Assembly: GCA_963921195.1 (NCBI GenBank)
Contig: OY992537.1
Coordinates: 202,764,581 to 202,828,580, forward strand
Length of the DNA stretch: 64,000 bases
Reading direction: 5' to 3'
Origin: Pegoplata infirma
Lineage: Eukaryota > Arthropoda > Insecta > Diptera > Anthomyiidae
Positions 23,723 to 35,356 of this stretch are shown here, piece by piece. The position numbers and the translations under genes are program-made. Position 1 is the stretch's first letter. Each line of letters starts with the position of its first letter. A model generated the notes under the pieces. It made no database searches. It had not been told where the DNA came from and was given only the letters and a program-made list of their open reading frames with translations.

Positions 23723-26700
23723 GACATGGACATGGACAATGGAAAATGGAAAATGGACAATGGACAATGGAAAATGGACAATGGACAATGTACAATGGAC
23801 AATGGACAATGATGGACAATGATGGACAGCGGACAATGGACAATGATGGACAATAAACAATGATGGACAATGGACAATGGACAATGATGGACAATGATGG
23901 ACAATGGACAATGATGGACAATGATGGACAATGGACAATGATGGACAATGATTGACAATGGACAATGATTGACAATAGACAATGATGGACACTGATGGAC
24001 AATGGACAATGATGGACAATGGACAATGGACAATGGTCAATGGACAATGGACAATGGACAATGGACAATGGACTATGGACAATGGAAAATGGACAATGGA
24101 CAATGATGGACAATGGACAATGATGGACAGTGGACAATGGACAATGATGGACAATGGACAATGGACAATGATGGACAATGATGGACAATGATGGACAATG
24201 GACAATGATGGACAATGATGGACAATGGACAATGATGGACAATGGACAATGATGGACAATGATGGACAATGATTGACAATGGACAATGATTGACAATGGA
24301 CAATGATGGACAATGGACAATGGACAATGGACTATGGACAATGGACAATGGACAATGGACTATGGACTATGGACAATGGACAATGGACAATGGACAATGA
24401 TGGACAATGATGGACAATGGACAATGATGGACAATGATGGACAATGATGGACAATGGACAATGATGGACAACGGACAATGATGGACAATGATTGACAATG
24501 GACAATGGACAATTGACAATGGACAATGATGGACAATGGACAATGATGGATAATGATTGACAATGGACAATGATTGACAATGGACAATGGACAATGGACA
24601 ATGAAAAATTGAAAATGGACAATGGACAATGGACAATGGACAATGGACAATGGACAATGGACAATGGACAATGGACAATGGACAATGGACAATGGACAAT
24701 GGACAATGGACAATGGACAATGGACAATGGACAATGGACAATGGACAATGGACAATGGACAATGGACAATGGACAATGGACAATGGACAATGGACAATGG
24801 ACAATGGACAATGGACAATGGACAATGGACAATGGACAATGGACAATGGACAATGGACAATGGACAATGGACAATGGACAATGGACAATGGACAATGGAC
24901 AATGGACAATGGACAATGGACAATGGACAATGGACAATGGACAATGGACAATGGACAATGGACAATGGACAATGGACAATGGACAATGGACAATGGACAA
25001 TGGACAATGGACAATGGACAATGGACAATGGACAATGGACAATGGACAATGGACAATGGACAATGGACAATGGACAATGGACAATGGACAATGGACAATG
25101 GACAATGGACAATGGACAATGGACAATGGACAATGGACAATGGACAATGGACAATGGACAATGGACAATGGACAATGGACAATGGACAATGGACAATGGA
25201 CAATGGACAATGGACAATGGACAATGGACAATGGACAATGGACAATGGACAATGGACAATGGACAATGGACAATGGACAATGGACAATGGACAATGGACA
25301 ATGGACAATGGACAATGGACAATGGACAATGGACAATGGACAATGGACAATGGACAATGGACAATGGACAATGGACAATGGACAATGGACAATGGACAAT
25401 GGACAATGGACAATGGACAATGGACAATGGACAATGGACAATGGACAATGGACAATGGACAATGGACAATGGACAATGGACATAGGACAATGGACAATGG
25501 ACAATGGACATAGGACATAGGACATAGGACATAGGACATAGGACAATGGACAATGGACAATGGACAATGGACAATGGACAATGGACAATGGACAATGGAC
25601 AATGGACAATGGACAATGGACAATGGACAATGGACAATGGACAATGGACAATGGACAATGGACAATGGACAATGGACAATGGACAATGGACAATGGACAA
25701 TGGACAATGGACAATGGACAATGGACAATGGACAATGGACAATGGACAATGGACAATGGACAATGGACAATGGACAATGGACAATGGACAATGGACAATG
25801 GACAATGGACAATGGACAATGGACAATGGACAATGGACAATGGACAATGGACAATGGACAATGGACAATGGACAATGGACAATGGACAATGGACAATGGA
25901 CAATGGACAATGGACAATGGACAATGGACAATGGACAATGGACAATGGACAATGGACAATGGACAATGGACAATGGACAATGGACAATGGACAATGGACA
26001 ATGGACAATGGACAATGGACAATGGACAATGGACAATGGACAATGGACAATGGACAATGGACAATGGACAATGGACAATGGACAATGGACAATGGACAAT
26101 GGACAATGGACAATGGACAATGGACAATGGACAATGGACAATGGACAATGGACAATGGACAATGGACAATGGACAATAGACAATGGACAATGGACAATGG
26201 ACAATGGACAATGGACAATGGACAATGGACAATGGACAATGGACAATGGACAATGGACAATGGACAATGGACAATGGACAATGGACAATGGACAATGGAC
26301 AATGGACAATGGACAATGGACAATGGACAATGGACAATGGACAATGGACAATGGACAATGGACAATGGACAATGGACAATGGACAATGGACAATGGACAA
26401 TGGACAATGGACAATGGACAATGGACAATGGACAATGGACAATGGACAATGGACAATGGACAATGGACAATGGACAATGGACAATGGACAATGGACAATG
26501 GACAATGGACAATGGACAATGGACAATGGACAATGGACAATGGACAATGGACAATGGACAATGGACAATGGACAATGGACAATGGACAATGGACAATGGA
26601 CAATGGACAATGGACAATGGACAATGGACAATGGACAATGGACAATGGACAATGGACAATGGACAATGGACAATGGACAATGGACAATGGACAATGGACA

Positions 26701-28428
26701 ATGGACAATGGACAATGGACAATGGACAATGGACAATGGACAATGGACAATGGACAATGGACAATGGACAATGGACAATGGACAATGGACAATGGACAAT
26801 GGACAATGGACAATGGACAATGGACAATGGACAATGGACAATGGACAATGGACAATGGACAATGGACAATGGACAATGGACAATGGACAATGGACAATGG
26901 ACAATGGACAATGGACAATGGACAATGGACAATGGACAATGGACAATGGACAATGGACAATGGACAATGGACAATGGACAATGGACAATGGACAATGGAC
27001 AATGGACAATGGACAATGGACAATGGACAATGGACAATGGACAATGGACAATGGACAATGGACAATGGACAATGGACAATGGACAATGGACAATGGACAA
27101 TGGACAATGGACAATGGACAATGGACAATGGACAATGGACAATGGACAATGGACAATGGACAATGGACAATGGACAATGGACAATGGACAATGGACAATG
27201 GACAATGGACAATGGACAATGGACAATGGACAATGGACAATGGACAATGGACAATGGACAATGGACAATGGACAATGGACAATGGACAATGGACAATGGA
27301 CAATGGACAATGGACAATGGACAATGGACAATGGACAATGGACAATGGACAATGGACAATGGACAATGGACAATGGACAATGGACAATGGACAATGGACA
27401 ATGGACAATGGACAATGGACAATGGACAATGGACAATGGACAATGGACAATGGACAATGGACAATGGACAATGGACAATGGACAATGGACAATGGACAAT
27501 GGACAATGGACAATGGACAATGGACAATGGACAATGGACATTGGACAATGGACAATGGACAATGGACAATGGACAATGGACAATGGACAATGGACAATGG
27601 ACAATGGACAATGGACAATGGACAATGGACAATGGACAATGGACAATGGACATTGGACAATGGACAATGGACAATGGACAATGGACAATGATGGACAATG
27701 GACAATGATGGACAATGGACAATGATGGACAATGGACAATGATGGACAATGGACAATGATGGACAATGGACAATGATGGACAATGGACAATGATGGACAA
27801 TGGACAATGACGGACAATGGACAATGATGGACATTGGACAATGATGCAAAGACCATAGAGTAATATTACTCTATGGTCCTTGAATGATGGACAATGATGG
27901 ACAATGGACAATGATGGACAATGGACAATGATGGACAATGATGGACAATGGACAATGATGGACAATGGACAATGAACAATGATGGACAATGGACAATGGA
28001 CAATGATGGACAACGGAAAATGATGGACAACGGACAATGATGGACAATGGACAATGATGGACAATGATGTACAATGGAAAATGATGGACAATGGACAATG
28101 ATGGACAATGGACAATGATTTACAATGGACAATGATGGACAATGGACAATGGAAAATGATGGACAATGGACAATGATGGACAATGGATAATGATGGACAA
28201 TGGACAATGATGGACAATGGACAATGATGGACAATGGACAATGATGGACAAGGATGGACAATGGACAATGATGGACAATGGACAATGATGGACAATGGAC
28301 AATTGACAATGATTGACAATGGACAATGATGGACAATGGACAATGATGGACAATGATGGACAATGGACAATGATGGACAATGGACAATGGTGGACAATGA
28401 TGGACAATGATGGACAATGGACAATGAT
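23723..28428 (-). repeat. Heptanucleotide array 2, (GGACAAT)n on the plus strand, ~4.7 kb
   Basis: Opposite orientation to array 1. Three zones: 23723-24610 mixes heptamers with ATG insertions (GGACAATGATGGACAAT); 24613-27690 is almost pure heptamer (about 440 units) apart from an ATAGGAC cluster at 25480-25540 and rare variants; 27690-28428 alternates GGACAATGATGGACAAT units of about 17 bases. All long frames, including those above 1000 codons, are stop-free repeat artefacts. Confidence 0.95.
27851..27878. repeat. Perfect 28-bp palindrome inside heptamer array 2
   Basis: GACCATAGAGTAAT is followed immediately by its own reverse complement, with no spacer, and is flanked by AAA and CTTGAA within otherwise uniform GGACAATGATGG repeats. 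It is the only non-repeat interruption of the array's distal part. Confidence 0.9.
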
Positions 28429-29145
28429 GAAAAAAAAATATTGATGAAAAAAAAAAAAAATATGAAGAAAAAAAATATTGATGAAAAAAAAATATTGATT
28501 TTAATGAAAAAAAAATATTGATGTAAAAAAAATAGATGAAAAAAAAATATTGCTGGAAAAAAGTTTGTTAAAAAAAATGGATGAAAAAAAAATATTGATC
28601 AACAAAAAAAAAGAATATTGATGAAAAAAATATTAATAAAAACAAAAATAAAAATTAAGAAAAAAAAAATAGTAATCACAAAAACCTAAGGGCTCTTCTG
28701 GCTCCAGGTGGGTCCGGCCCCTTAAATTTAAATTTTTTTTTTTTTTTTTTTTTTGTTACAAAAAATTATGAAAAAAATATTGATGAAAAAAATTTATGAT
28801 AAAAAAATATTTACGAACAAAACAATTCGATGAAAAAAAATTTTGATAAAAGATATATTGATGAAAAAAAATATTGATCAAAAAAAATATTGATAAAAAA
28901 AAAATAGTGATAAAAAAATATTGATGAAAAAAAAAAATAGTGATGAAAAAAAATATTTATGTAAAAAAGTATTGATGAAAAAAAATATTGATGAAAAAAA
29001 AAATACTGATGAAAAAAAAAATTATGAAGAAAAAAAATATTGATGAAAAAAAATATTGATTTAGATGAAAAAAAAAAAAATTTTGATGAAAAAAATATAT
29101 TGATGGAAAAAAATTTGATAAGAAAGAAAAATTTTAATTTTTCTA
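28429..29145. repeat. A-rich microsatellite (GATGAAAAAAAATATT)n in two blocks
   Basis: Blocks at 28429-28680 and 28764-29145 are separated by AACCTAAGGGCTCTTCTGG..GGTCCGGCCCCTTAAATTT and a poly-T run. A similar spacer (CTGAAGGCTCTTTTGGGG, CAGCCCCTTAAATTTTAA) precedes the microsatellite at 45.4 kb. Confidence 0.85.
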
Positions 29146-29425
29146 AAAATTTAGACATCCTGGTTTGTTTCTTGTATTTTTAGGTTATGTTGAATGTACT
29201 GACATTTTTGAGGTGTGCTTACATTTTCGTTCATAACTTTTGAACCGCTGAACCGATATCGCTCAAATGCAATACCAAACTTCTCGGGAGAACTTCCAAT
29301 AAATATGTTAAGTTTCAGTCATCTCTGTGCAATATTTTGTCCGCGACAGCATTTTCCACAGTCAGACAGACAGACGGACATCGCTAGAATGTCTTAAAAT
29401 CGATCGGGGATCATGAATATATATT

Positions 29426-31227
29426 AGAGTTGTCAATTATTCGACTTCCAACTTTGTTCAAATAATTCAAATAATTGTTTTTCTTCGTTTGATCAAACGA
29501 TTAAAGATCAAAATTTATTCGATTAATCGAAGAGAATAACGAATAAAAAATTATTTTAAAAAATATTTTTATTAACAAAAAAAAAAAAAATAAAGAGATC
29601 ATATAAAACAAGTGAGAGTGTTAAATTCGGCTGTGCCGAATCTTTGATACCCTCCAACATGTTCAAATGCATAAAAGAAAATCAGAGGCGTTTTTTGGGG
29701 GGAGGGGGCTCTGTGGAGGTGCTTGTATTCTACCTTCCCCTACGCGATAAATGTTTACTAAATTATTTATTATGCCTTTTGAACTTAGTTATACCATTTT
29801 CTCATACTTTTATGTTTTTTTTAATCTACGCCCACAAAAGGGGGCGGGACAAAAAAAAAATATTTACTAGCCCCCTTGGGGTCTAAGTGTATGACTTTTT
29901 TTTTTGCAAAAATGCAAAAAAAGCAGTAAAAAATTGCGTTTTTAAAGAGGTTTATTAGTTCTTTAAGGGGGAACTTTTTTTCCCCTTATCCGATTTTACC
30001 CATTTCCTAACTTAGCCGGCCTATGACCAAAAGACACATTCGTATCAATTTTCAGGAGTCTAGCTCTTTTATTTTGGACTGAATCGTGTTTTATACAGAC
30101 GGACGGACGGGCATTCATAGCATGACTTATAATCGATCATAGATCAATAATATATACTTTATGGGGTCCCTGACCGATATTTCTATGCGTTACACACGGA
30201 ATGACAAAGTGAGTATACCCCCATACTGTGGTTGGAGGGTATAAAAACTTAAAATAAGAAAGTTAAAATTTTTATCAACGAAAAAATGCATAAAAAACTT
30301 AAAAAAAAATAGTTAAAAGTTTAAAAAACTTAAAAATTGAATAACTGAGATCACTTTTAATTCATGGATGCCGATTTTAATACTTGTTGAGAAATAATTC
30401 AAATAAAAATTATTATTTGAAGTATTCAGACAAAATATATCATAAATGATTTTAATTTTTGTCAAATAAGACAATTTCAAACGATTTTTGTTTTTATTAA
30501 ATTAGATTTTGAAAACACTTTTTCGCTAATTGTTGAAGTAGGTGATATAGTAAGAAGAGCATACAAAAGTTTGTCTAATTTTTCTGATCTTTTTTCAGAT
30601 TTTCCCAAATATACCATATCGTCTAATATATTTTGCTGAATTCCTTTTTATTTTCTGAATTTTTAATACTTTGAATTGAATTATTTAACTTGCATAAAAG
30701 ATTATTATTTTTATTACTAATAATTTCCTCTATTTCAATACTTCTATCTGAATTATTGTGATTACTTTCAACATAAAATAATTTTGGAGTATAATTCATT
30801 TGCATATTCTTTTGTTTCGCTTTTTGGAGAATATTTAAAAAAAAACTTTCATTGCTCGAAAAATTTCCAAAAATTAGAAAAAATATGCACGTATTTAACA
30901 CTTTTATACGTCTCTCATTTATTTGTATTTTAATACGTTTTAGTAAGTTTGATGCAAAAGAATTATTAATTTTTTCTAAATTATTTAATAAAAACTTGAT
31001 AACTCCCTCTAATTTTATAATGGATGTGCTATCCAGGGCTATGGCTACAATATAAGAATTCTAAGCATTTATTTAATTTTTTAATTGAAAAAAATTGTTC
31101 GATTAATCGGCATTAATTAATCGATTTATTCGTTATTCGAAAATAATCATTTTTTAATTATTCGAACAAGAGTTGGGTTTTGTTTGATCGATTAATCGAA
31201 TTATTCTTAATCGACTGACAACTCGAT
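29426..31227. mobile_element. hAT-like element with TAGAGTTGTCA end, carrying a type A insertion
   Basis: The left end TAGAGTTGTCAATTATTCGA fits YARNG; the right end ..AATCGACTGACAACTC is its inverted partner but lacks the last bases. Subterminal regions hold inverted ATTCGATTAATCGA-type motifs (29515-29530, 31080-31215). A complete type A repeat sits inside. Remaining sequence (30250-31060) has only low-complexity frames that I do not recognise. Confidence 0.55.
29604..30247 (+). repeat. Type A dispersed repeat, copy 2 (complete, ~640 bp)
   Basis: 5' AAAACAAGTGAGAGTGTTAA, hairpin TTCGGC-TGT-GCCGAA, ATACCCTCCAAC; middle ACGCCCACAAAAGGGGGCGG, TTCTTTAAGGGGGAACTTTT, ATTTTGGACTGAATCGTG; 3' GACGGACGGACGGGC, ACTTTATGGGGTCCCTGACC, and end GGTTGGAGGGTATAAAA. 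Useful as the reference copy for interrupted ones. Confidence 0.85.
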
Positions 31228-31293
31228 ATTTCGATGAGTTACAAACGGAATGACAAACTTATATATACCCTCTATCACTAGAGTGGAGGGTAT

Positions 31294-31395
31294 AAAAATA
31301 TTGATGAAAATAAATATATTGATAAAAAAAAAATTAATGAAAAAAAAATAAATATTGATGAAAAAAAAATTTGATGAAAAAAAAAAAAAAATTGA
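31294..31395. repeat. A-rich microsatellite between type B end and CAGCTG repeat
   Basis: ATTGATGAAAATAAATATTG-type units start right after GGGTATAAAA and run into AACGTTTTATTCACC. Confidence 0.8.
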
Positions 31396-31453
31396 TGCAA
31401 AATAACGTTTTATTCACCAACTGGTGAATATTGTTTTATTCCGCACGAGGTGA

Positions 31454-34199
31454 GGTTAGGTTAGGTTAGGTTAGGTTAGGGTGGCGGTGCCAGATGGGCA
31501 CTCCGCATAGACCAGTTGGTCCATAGCGATACCACAAAACTCTTTCCGCTTATCGATGTAAACTAAATACATTGACCTTCATCGCGAACTTTTTCAAACT
31601 CTTCATTTCTATCCTCGTAATTTCCTCCAAAGTCTCGAACTGTGAACTTCCCATAATTGATAGTCGAGTTCGTGCCAAAGCCGGGCAGTGACACAGGATG
31701 TGTTCAATGGTCTCCTCGACGTCTGGTGTCTCGCACCTTTTACAGCTTGCGTCCGTAATAAGATTCATGTTCTTGGCATGTTTTCCGACAAGACAGTGTC
31801 CCGTTGTTAGACCTGTCAACATACGACATTCGATTCTCGTAAGTGTTAGTAAGAATTTTGTTCTTCCTAAATCATAGCGTGGCCATAAAATTCTGCTTAT
31901 ACGACTTGTCCTAAGTTCCTTCCATCTTCGATTTGCCTTGGCGACAGTAAGGGTATTTCGTTTTAGTTTGTAATGCTGGAGTGGCGGTGAAAGCATTATG
32001 GTGGTACCTATGCCATCTGCTCCAAGTTTCGCGAGTTCATCCACTTTCTCGTTTCCTTCTATTCCTTCGTGCCCTGGTACCCATAATAAGGTAACTTCAT
32101 TATTCAAGCAAAGTTGTTTTAAATTCTCGTAACTCTTTAAAACCGTTTTCGATTTAATTTGGTAGCTCAAGAGTGCTTTTAGAGCAGCTTGACTATCCAC
32201 GTAGAAATTAAGGGTTGCACCTTTTTCCTCTGCCATAAATTCCACAGCTTTTGATATAGCAGCTATCTCAGCCTGAAAGATACTCGAGTCTGCGGGTAAT
32301 TTAAAAGATAAGTGTTGGTCTAGTTCCAATATTGTGAAACCAGCTCCCACACCATGCGATTGCTTCGATCCATCAGTAAAGATATTTATTGAGTTCGCAG
32401 GAGGGCTCTGCCAGATCGACTAGAATTCTCGATCCGGAAATCTAACTTCATATTTCCGGTCGAAAACTAGTTTGGGCACTGTGTAATCAGAGTCAATACG
32501 GTCCATATTAGCAATGTTACTGTGTCCAAAGTTTGCGATACTTGAACCAATTTGACTCTTTGAGTCTGAGGCAAGCCTTGTAAGCCTCGCCCTTAGAAAA
32601 GAGATCAATTGGTAATAAGTGCAATAAAGTGTCGATAGAGTCGGCTGATGTTGTTCTCAAAGCGCCAGTGATACTCCGTCCCATTTGCCGTTGAAGCTTC
32701 TGAAACATTTTAAGCGTCACATCCTTTTCGAGTGCCTTATGCCAGACTAAAACTCCATAGAGTAAGATTGGTCTTACGATTGAAGTATAAATCCAGTAAG
32801 TGACTTTAGGTTCTAGACCCCAGGTACTGCCGAACATTTTCTTACACGCGTAATACGCGTTGTTTGCCCTTTTTACCCTTTCTTCAGAGTTCTTGTTCCA
32901 GAACAGCTTACTGTCCAAGAACACTCCAAGAAATTTGGCATGCGGTGATATTGGAATTTCAACTCCTCCCACTCGAACCCTTCTAAATTCTGGGATTTTG
33001 TATTTTCTAGTAAAAAGGACCATTTCCGTTTTCTGCGGGTTGACATTAAGTCCATTTCCTGAAGCCCACTTCCACATAGCCTTAAGTGAGCCCTCTAAAA
33101 TCTCGGATACAGTATCCAGATATTTGCCACATTATAGAATAACCACATCATCAGCGTATGCTATTGTTGTGGTTCCTAAAGTCTTTAGTTCCTTTAAAAT
33201 GGGGTCCAACACCAGAAACCAGAGCAGTGGTGACAGAACCCCACCTTGTGGTGTTCCTCTAGTAGCGTAACGAGATGTTTTTGCATGACCCCATTCGGCC
33301 ATTATCTCCCGACATGAAAGCATTTGCTCTATCCATTTACTCAAACAGCTGTTAGTTGAAGCCTTGTTCAAAGCATTAACGATCGTTTCCGTATTTACAT
33401 TGTTAAAAGCCCCTTCTATATCCAGAAATGCTGCAAGAGCAAATTCCTTATACTCCAGGGATGCTTCTACCTTCCGTACAAGTGAATGAAGCGCAGTCTC
33501 TATGGATTTACCCTGCTGGTAAGCATGCTGTGCATCCGATAGAAAATTTGTACCTAAATGCTCTCGTATATATAGATCAATTATCCTTTCCAGTGTTTTT
33601 AAAAGGAAAGATGTCAAACTGATTGGTCTGTAATCTTTTGCCGTCGCGTGGTTCAGTTTACCGCTTTTGGGCAAGTATATAATACTTGCTTTCCTCCATC
33701 CTTTTGGTATATAGCAAAATTTTAGGCATGCAGTAAAAATCGATAATAGATGCGGAATTAAAATACTGGAGACGTTCTGAAGCATTGCCGGAATAATGCC
33801 GTCAGGTCCAGGTGATTTGTATGGTTTGAATGAAGCTAGAGCCCATTTTATTCGGTCCGCAGTTAAACAATTTTCTGGAATAATTGAGGGGTTATCGCGG
33901 ATTACATTCACTGCAATTGGATTTATCCTACATCCCGGAAAGTGTGTCGTAAGTAGAACATCAAGTGTTTCATCTGCACTTTCTGTCCATTTATCATCAC
34001 TTTTTTTCAGTAGGATTGGTGGAATGTTCTTCTTCGATAAAATTTTTCTTAGCCTTGCAGCCTCAGTGGTATGTTCAATATTGGTACACAGGTTTTCCCA
34101 GCTAATTTTTTTTGATTTCCGTATTAGCTTTTTGAAGCTTTTTAGTTCACTTCTATATTGCGCCCAGCTGTCATCTGTGTTGCCCCGTCTAGCGTGCTT
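31454..34199 (-). mobile_element. 5'-truncated non-LTR retrotransposon (2746 bp), RNase H-containing clade
   Basis: Inserted in the CAGCTG repeat with a 6-bp target duplication AGGTGA (31448-31453 and 34200-34205). On the minus strand it holds reverse transcriptase, RNase H and a C-terminal zinc-knuckle-like region, then a short 3' UTR ending in four to five CCTAA units (plus strand GGTTAGGTTAGGTTAGG, 31454-31480). Reverse transcriptase followed by RNase H is typical of the I/R1/LOA/Outcast group; the exact clade needs a tree. The endonuclease and ORF1 are missing. Confidence 0.85.
31550..34199 (-). pseudogene. LINE ORF2 remnant: reverse transcriptase - RNase H - zinc knuckle, with three lesions
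   Basis: From the 5' end: linker (KHARRGNTDDSWAQYRSELK), then reverse transcriptase with KSPGPDGI, DYRPISLTS, FLDIEGAFNNV (motif A), RGTPQGGVLSPLLW and AYADDVVIL (catalytic YADD). A TAA at 33132-33134 interrupts the frame right after DDVVIL; the same frame continues as CGKYLDTVSEILEG..NGLNVNPQKTEM, ending KYRKLWTQ. A one-base insertion near 32538 shifts to FGHSNIANMDRI. A TAG at 32420-32422 follows PDREF; then SIWQSPPANSINIFTDGSK opens RNase H, with FQAEIAAI, FYVDSQAAL and WVPGHEGIEGNEKVDELA. The C-terminal CKRC..HILCHCPALARTR is the zinc-knuckle motif found in this group. The frame closes at 31550. Not functional as it stands. Confidence 0.9.
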
Positions 34200-34375
34200 A
34201 GGTGAATTATTATCCAAGTTACAAACCCAAGTTACAAAAATTTTTGGTTTTAAGAAAATGAAAACAGTAATTCCAATTTTCTTTTTTGTTAAGCGTAAGC
34301 TAATATAGTCAAATTGAGGTGTCGACCTGGAACTTTTTTAAAATTAGACACCAGCCTAAAAACATTATCATGATA

Positions 34376-35276
34376 AAAAAAAAAAAATCAAGAATATGAA
34401 CAGTGTTTTCAACTTGTGGTTAAAGTCGCTTTCGACTAATTTAAAGAGTGATGCGGATGCACATTTTCATTATTTACTATTCAAAGTCTACATACGGCAA
34501 TAAAATGTTAATTTTCAAAATTACAAAAAACATTAACTCGTTAAGGAAAATCGGAAACTTCTATATAATGCAATAAGTTTTTTTTATTTGCAATTTTTAG
34601 TTTGTTTCATTAAAAAACATATAAATGAACACTCTGTTGTTTTGTAGCAAATGACTACATATATTTCCTTCCTTTGCAACAAATAGTACATTCCTACAAT
34701 TTTCCCAACTACACTAAAAGCAACATCTACTTTCACTTTTACTACTACTACTATTTACAAAATGTCAATGTTTTTGTTTTCAAATTGCATTTTGTAACTT
34801 TTAACACTTATACACTCGAATGTATTGTTGCCACTTGTATTCAATTGTGTGTGTGTATCTCAAAGTATGCGTGCATGTATTGCATGCAATACAATAACTG
34901 CAACAATTGTACAAAACAACAACAACACCTACTTGTATTCTCTTTATTATCTATTTAATATCAAAGCTCTCAATGGGGAAATGAATGTTTTGAAAAGGAG
35001 GAAATAAAATGTTTGCGGCGTTATTATTTGCCTGTATGAAATCATTATGATGATGACGTTGATGAAAATAATGATGATGGTTCTTCATAACAAATTGAGT
35101 GCATGGAATATAATTAAATAATTATCATTTAAAGGAATTAGATTCCAATTAAGTGCTATTTGTATATAATGAAAATTCCAGAAATTTCAAATTGGGGAGT
35201 AACAAAAAACAGAAAATGTGTTGCAACAATAATAAAATTATTGGTTAAATTAAATAATTGCAAACGGCGGATAAGT
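34376..35276. other. AT-rich sequence without repeat signature
   Basis: Simple-sequence patches (CAACAACAACACC, GATGATGATG) and short frames only. This may be host unique sequence. No gene recognised. Confidence 0.45.
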
Positions 35277-35345
35277 AGGGTTAGGTTAGTGGCGGTTTCC
35301 GACTTTTTCCGCTAGCGGCGTAAGTTAAACACGTTCAAAGTCATC
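35277..35345 (-). repeat. Short diverged LINE 3' end
   Basis: GGGTTAGGTTAGTGGCGGT and CTTTTTCCGCTAGCGGCGTA align with the LINE 3' end at 31460-31490 and 31538-31582, including the position of the stop codon. It is probably a severely 5'-truncated copy of a related LINE. Confidence 0.5.
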
Positions 35346-35356
35346 TATATTTATAC

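Larger units (their letters stand above)
29150..31293 (+). repeat. Type B repeat, copy 3 (5'-truncated, split)
   Basis: 29160-29425 matches the 3' half of type B (TTATGTTGAATGTACTGACA to GATCATGAATATATAT). 31228-31293 resumes GATATTTCGATGAGTTAC and ends GTGGAGGGTATAAAA. About 20 bases of the consensus around ACTTTATGGGGTCC are missing at the junction, so the insertion was accompanied by a small deletion. Confidence 0.75.
31396..34375 (+). repeat. CAGCTG dispersed repeat, copy 2, split by a LINE
   Basis: The left half 31396-31453 ends CCGCACGAGGTGA; the right half 34200-34375 begins AGGTGAATTATTATCCAAG. Copies 1 and 3 have the uninterrupted order CACGAGGT(G/T)AATTATTATCC. Confidence 0.85.

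Noticed and set aside
19561..28424. Very long open frames (up to 1354 codons) made of PLSIVHC or TMDNGQW repeats
   Set aside because: They arise because a 7-base unit without stop codons stays open in all six frames. Overlapping frames of equal length on both strands show there is no coding selection.
19869..28428. Arrays as pure assembly artefacts
   Set aside because: Considered, but edges are graded, variants are scattered, and both ends fall in defined repeats, which suits real satellites. Array lengths may still be wrong.
30623..31055. Frames of 92 and 67 codons inside the hAT-like element as a transposase remnant
   Set aside because: Low-complexity Asn/Lys/Ser-rich text with no catalytic or dimerisation motif of hAT transposases.
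31454..31480. Telomeric (TTAGG)n tract
   Set aside because: Only four to five units, located exactly at the 3' end of a LINE inside an inserted element, so it is the LINE tail rather than a telomere.
32860..34308. Plus-strand frames across 32860-33270, 33428-33622 and 33796-34308
   Set aside because: Shadows of the minus-strand reverse transcriptase, which has the motifs.
34674..35007. Cys- and Tyr-rich frames as a small secreted protein
   Set aside because: Composition follows TGT/CAA simple sequence. No signal peptide cleavage context or conserved pattern that I can recognise.
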